Shown in pieces: positions 6,648 to 8,273 of a stretch of 8,273 bases of DNA. Each line of letters begins with the position of its first letter. Position 1 is the first letter of the stretch. This DNA is from JBBATK01 sp046052705 (GTDB lineage: Bacteria > Bacteroidota > Ignavibacteria > Kapaibacteriales > NICIL-2). The DNA is taken from contig JBJOLU010000241.1 of NCBI GenBank assembly GCA_046052705.1, positions 1-8,273 on the forward strand, read 5' to 3'. The translations under genes were made by a program, and so were the position numbers. The notes under the pieces are model-generated. The model did no database searches and had not been told where the DNA came from. It saw only the letters and a list, made by a program, of their open reading frames with translations.

Positions 6648-8273
6648 TTAACACTGCCGTTTTTGCTCTTTACTATCTGCCTCCTCCCAAGCTCTTAGCA
6701 ACTCGATGCGATCGTCAAACGCATACTTTGTTGTCCCCAGTATCTGATAATCTTCGTGCCCTTTACCCGCTACCAGAATTAGGTCTCCGGGTTCAGCGTG
6801 TGACACAGCAGATTGTATAGCACGCCGTCGATCGGCGTCCACATGAACCTGAGCATTGCGAAGATTTGGTTCAAGCGATTCAACACCCCGCAGCATATCT
6901 TCAATAATGGATACCGGATCTTCCGTTCTGGGATTATCGGAAGTAAACCACACCGCATCGCTAAGGCGGCAGGCAATAGCCCCCATGAGCGGACGTTTGG
7001 TTTTGTCCCTGTCGCCGCCGCAGCCTACTACGCAGAGTATGCGCTGCCCGGGTTCAATTACCATGCGAACCGATTGCAGTGTTTTTTCCAGCGCATCGGG
7101 AGTATGAGCGTAATCGACGATACCGTTGAAGCCGCCAAGCTCCACCACCTGCATACGTCCTGCGGCGCCATGCACGCGGCTCAACGCTTCTGTGGTCATT
7201 GATGCATCGAATCCCAATGCTGCCAGGCACTGCCATGCCAGCGCGGTATTCGCCACGTGAAATTCACCGAACAGTGGCGCCCGCAGTGTGGCTGTATCCA
7301 GAGTGTATTCTATGCCTCGAGCAGTGATGTGATGCACCTGCACGTGATGATGTGTTCTTGAAGTCGCTCGTGGCGCCCATGTTGAAAGTGATGGGGTTTC
7401 TGATGATGATGCTGTTGAAGACGTTGATGATGATATTGTTGTTGCTAACGACTTCGTAGACACACTGTTCACTTTTTGCATTGTCTGCATTGCCTGCGCT
7501 CCAACACTATGCACACGAGCTCTGCAGTCGCTAACCATCAATTGAGCATAGGGATCATCGCTCCATACGCAGGCCACGGCAGTAGCAGTCAATCCGTCGA
7601 ACAGTTTCTTCTTGGCCAGGGCATAGGCGTCCATGGTTCCGTGAAAATCCAAATGATCTTGAGTAAGATTGGTAAAGAGCGCAGCAGCAAAGTCTATACC
7701 GTGCACCCGTTCCAAAGCCAGTGAGTGACTGCTTACCTCCATCACCACTGTGTCCACACCCGCAGATTTCATGCGCTGCAGAAGCGCGCACAGCTCCGGG
7801 GCTTCGGGAGTGGTGAAGGCCGAGGGAATGAACTCATTGCCAATGTAATTACCCACCGTTCCTATCATACCCACAGTTTGGCCCTGCGCTTCAAGAAGCT
7901 GTTTAAGAATTGTGGTGCAAGATGTTTTGCCATTGGTCCCCGTCACGCCGATGATACGCATAGACCGCGCCGGGAATTCATACAACGCGTGCGCGGCCTG
8001 CGCCACCGCTATATGCGCGTTGTCAACAACGGCGAAGCTCAGGTTTGTGGCCTCAAGCAAAAGTTCAGGAGCGCTCTCGCACAGCACTGCCGTACAGCCG
8101 CGCCGAATGGCATCGTCGATAAAGGCATGGCCGTCTGATGCAGACCCGCGCCGCGCCACGAACAGCACGCCCGGCCCCGCTGCACGGGAGTCGATGGTAA
8201 TGCCGCTGATAATAACGCCGGTATCTACCGAAGAGGTATGTGGAACGTATTGAAGAAGTTCGCTGAAGAGCAT
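6648..8273 (-). CDS. murE: UDP-N-acetylmuramoyl-L-alanyl-D-glutamate--2,6-diaminopimelate ligase
   Basis: MurE adds meso-diaminopimelate to UDP-MurNAc-L-Ala-D-Glu with ATP, the third cytosolic amino-acid step of peptidoglycan synthesis. Domain 1 (about 1-105) includes GITIDSR (24-30). The ATPase domain has the P-loop TGTNGKTS (111-118), TTP (154-156), MEVSSHSL (178-185), TNLTQDHLDFHG (201-212) and K221, which aligns with the carbamylated lysine of E. coli MurE. Domain 3 has GRMQVVE (372-378), VDYAHTPDALE (386-396), GCGGDRDKTKRPLM (417-430), the DAP-selecting DNPR (446-449) and AGKGHEDYQ (502-510). The length of 541 exceeds E. coli MurE by about 45 residues because of a Ser/Thr-rich insertion near 262-312. 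The ATG is the last codon of the window and fits the family start, but a start slightly further upstream cannot be excluded. The gene is convergent with the vWA gene, and no murF follows. Confidence 0.95.
   Translation of the reverse strand: MLFSELLQYVPHTSSVDTGVIISGITIDSRAAGPGVLFVARRGSASDGHAFIDDAIRRGCTAVLCESAPELLLEATNLSFAVVDNAHIAVAQAAHALYEFPARSMRIIGVTGTNGKTSCTTILKQLLEAQGQTVGMIGTVGNYIGNEFIPSAFTTPEAPELCALLQRMKSAGVDTVVMEVSSHSLALERVHGIDFAAALFTNLTQDHLDFHGTMDAYALAKKKLFDGLTATAVACVWSDDPYAQLMVSDCRARVHSVGAQAMQTMQKVNSVSTKSLATTISSSTSSTASSSETPSLSTWAPRATSRTHHHVQVHHITARGIEYTLDTATLRAPLFGEFHVANTALAWQCLAALGFDASMTTEALSRVHGAAGRMQVVELGGFNGIVDYAHTPDALEKTLQSVRMVIEPGQRILCVVGCGGDRDKTKRPLMGAIACRLSDAVWFTSDNPRTEDPVSIIEDMLRGVESLEPNLRNAQVHVDADRRRAIQSAVSHAEPGDLILVAGKGHEDYQILGTTKYAFDDRIELLRAWEEADSKEQKRQC
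7377..7469 (-). repeat. Ser/Thr-rich low-complexity insert in MurE, from degenerate trinucleotide repeats
   Basis: MurE residues about 269-299 are mostly Ser, Thr and Ala, including a run of SSSTSSTASSS. On the + strand the DNA is an impure series of GAT and GTT triplets (around 7400-7445), typical of replication slippage. It lies in the central ATPase domain, between the SDDPYAQL segment (238-245) and the strand that begins HHVQVHHI (309-316). In E. coli MurE this is a short surface link. The insert keeps the frame, and all catalytic motifs on both sides are intact, so it is probably a tolerated surface loop. Confidence 0.75.

Noticed and set aside
6569..6820. Small + strand frame of 83 codons overlapping the murE 3' end
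   Set aside because: Most of it is antisense to conserved murE sequence, and it has no upstream signal or recognisable product.
6813..8253. Several + strand frames of 80-137 codons across murE
   Set aside because: All are antisense to a gene with an unbroken set of MurE catalytic motifs, and none resembles a known protein.

Overview
The window carries five protein genes and no RNA gene, insertion sequence or CRISPR array that I can support. Base composition looks balanced (about half G+C by eye). The likely source is a member of the Bacteroidota/Chlorobiota (FCB) group, for three reasons. There is a large TonB-dependent outer-membrane receptor of the plug-plus-barrel type. No start has a clear Shine-Dalgarno sequence. 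One gene has a TAnnTTTG element, the Bacteroidota-type -7 promoter box, just ahead of its start. The meso-diaminopimelate signature in MurE fits a Gram-negative cell wall. This placement is an inference.

Layout, left to right. Bases 1-2283 (+) hold the C-terminal 760 codons or so of a TonB-dependent receptor whose N-terminus lies outside the window. Bases 2325-2768 (+) hold an ArfB/YaeJ-type ribosome-rescue peptidyl-tRNA hydrolase gene interrupted by one in-frame TGA at codon 65. The same frame continues beyond it with conserved family sequence to a TAA at 2766-2768. Bases 2871-4787 (+) hold a glutamine-hydrolysing asparagine synthetase preceded by a candidate promoter. Bases 4842-6422 (+) hold a von Willebrand factor A (vWA) protein with an intact metal-binding site, helical regions after the domain and a very basic tail. 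A 225-base gap with a small imperfect tandem repeat follows. Bases 6648-8273 (-) hold murE, convergent with the rest, with a Ser/Thr-rich insertion.

The genes do not form one obvious pathway. The four + strand genes are closely spaced (41, 102 and 54 bases apart). asnB and the vWA gene may be co-transcribed from the promoter ahead of asnB. murE belongs to peptidoglycan synthesis and is presumably transcribed from beyond the right edge. It is not followed by murF or mraY, so the usual division/cell-wall cluster order is broken here.

The most notable item is the rescue-factor gene with an internal UGA in a UGA-C context. It is either a very recent nonsense mutation, a sequencing error or a readthrough site. 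I see no clearly new multi-gene system in this window.
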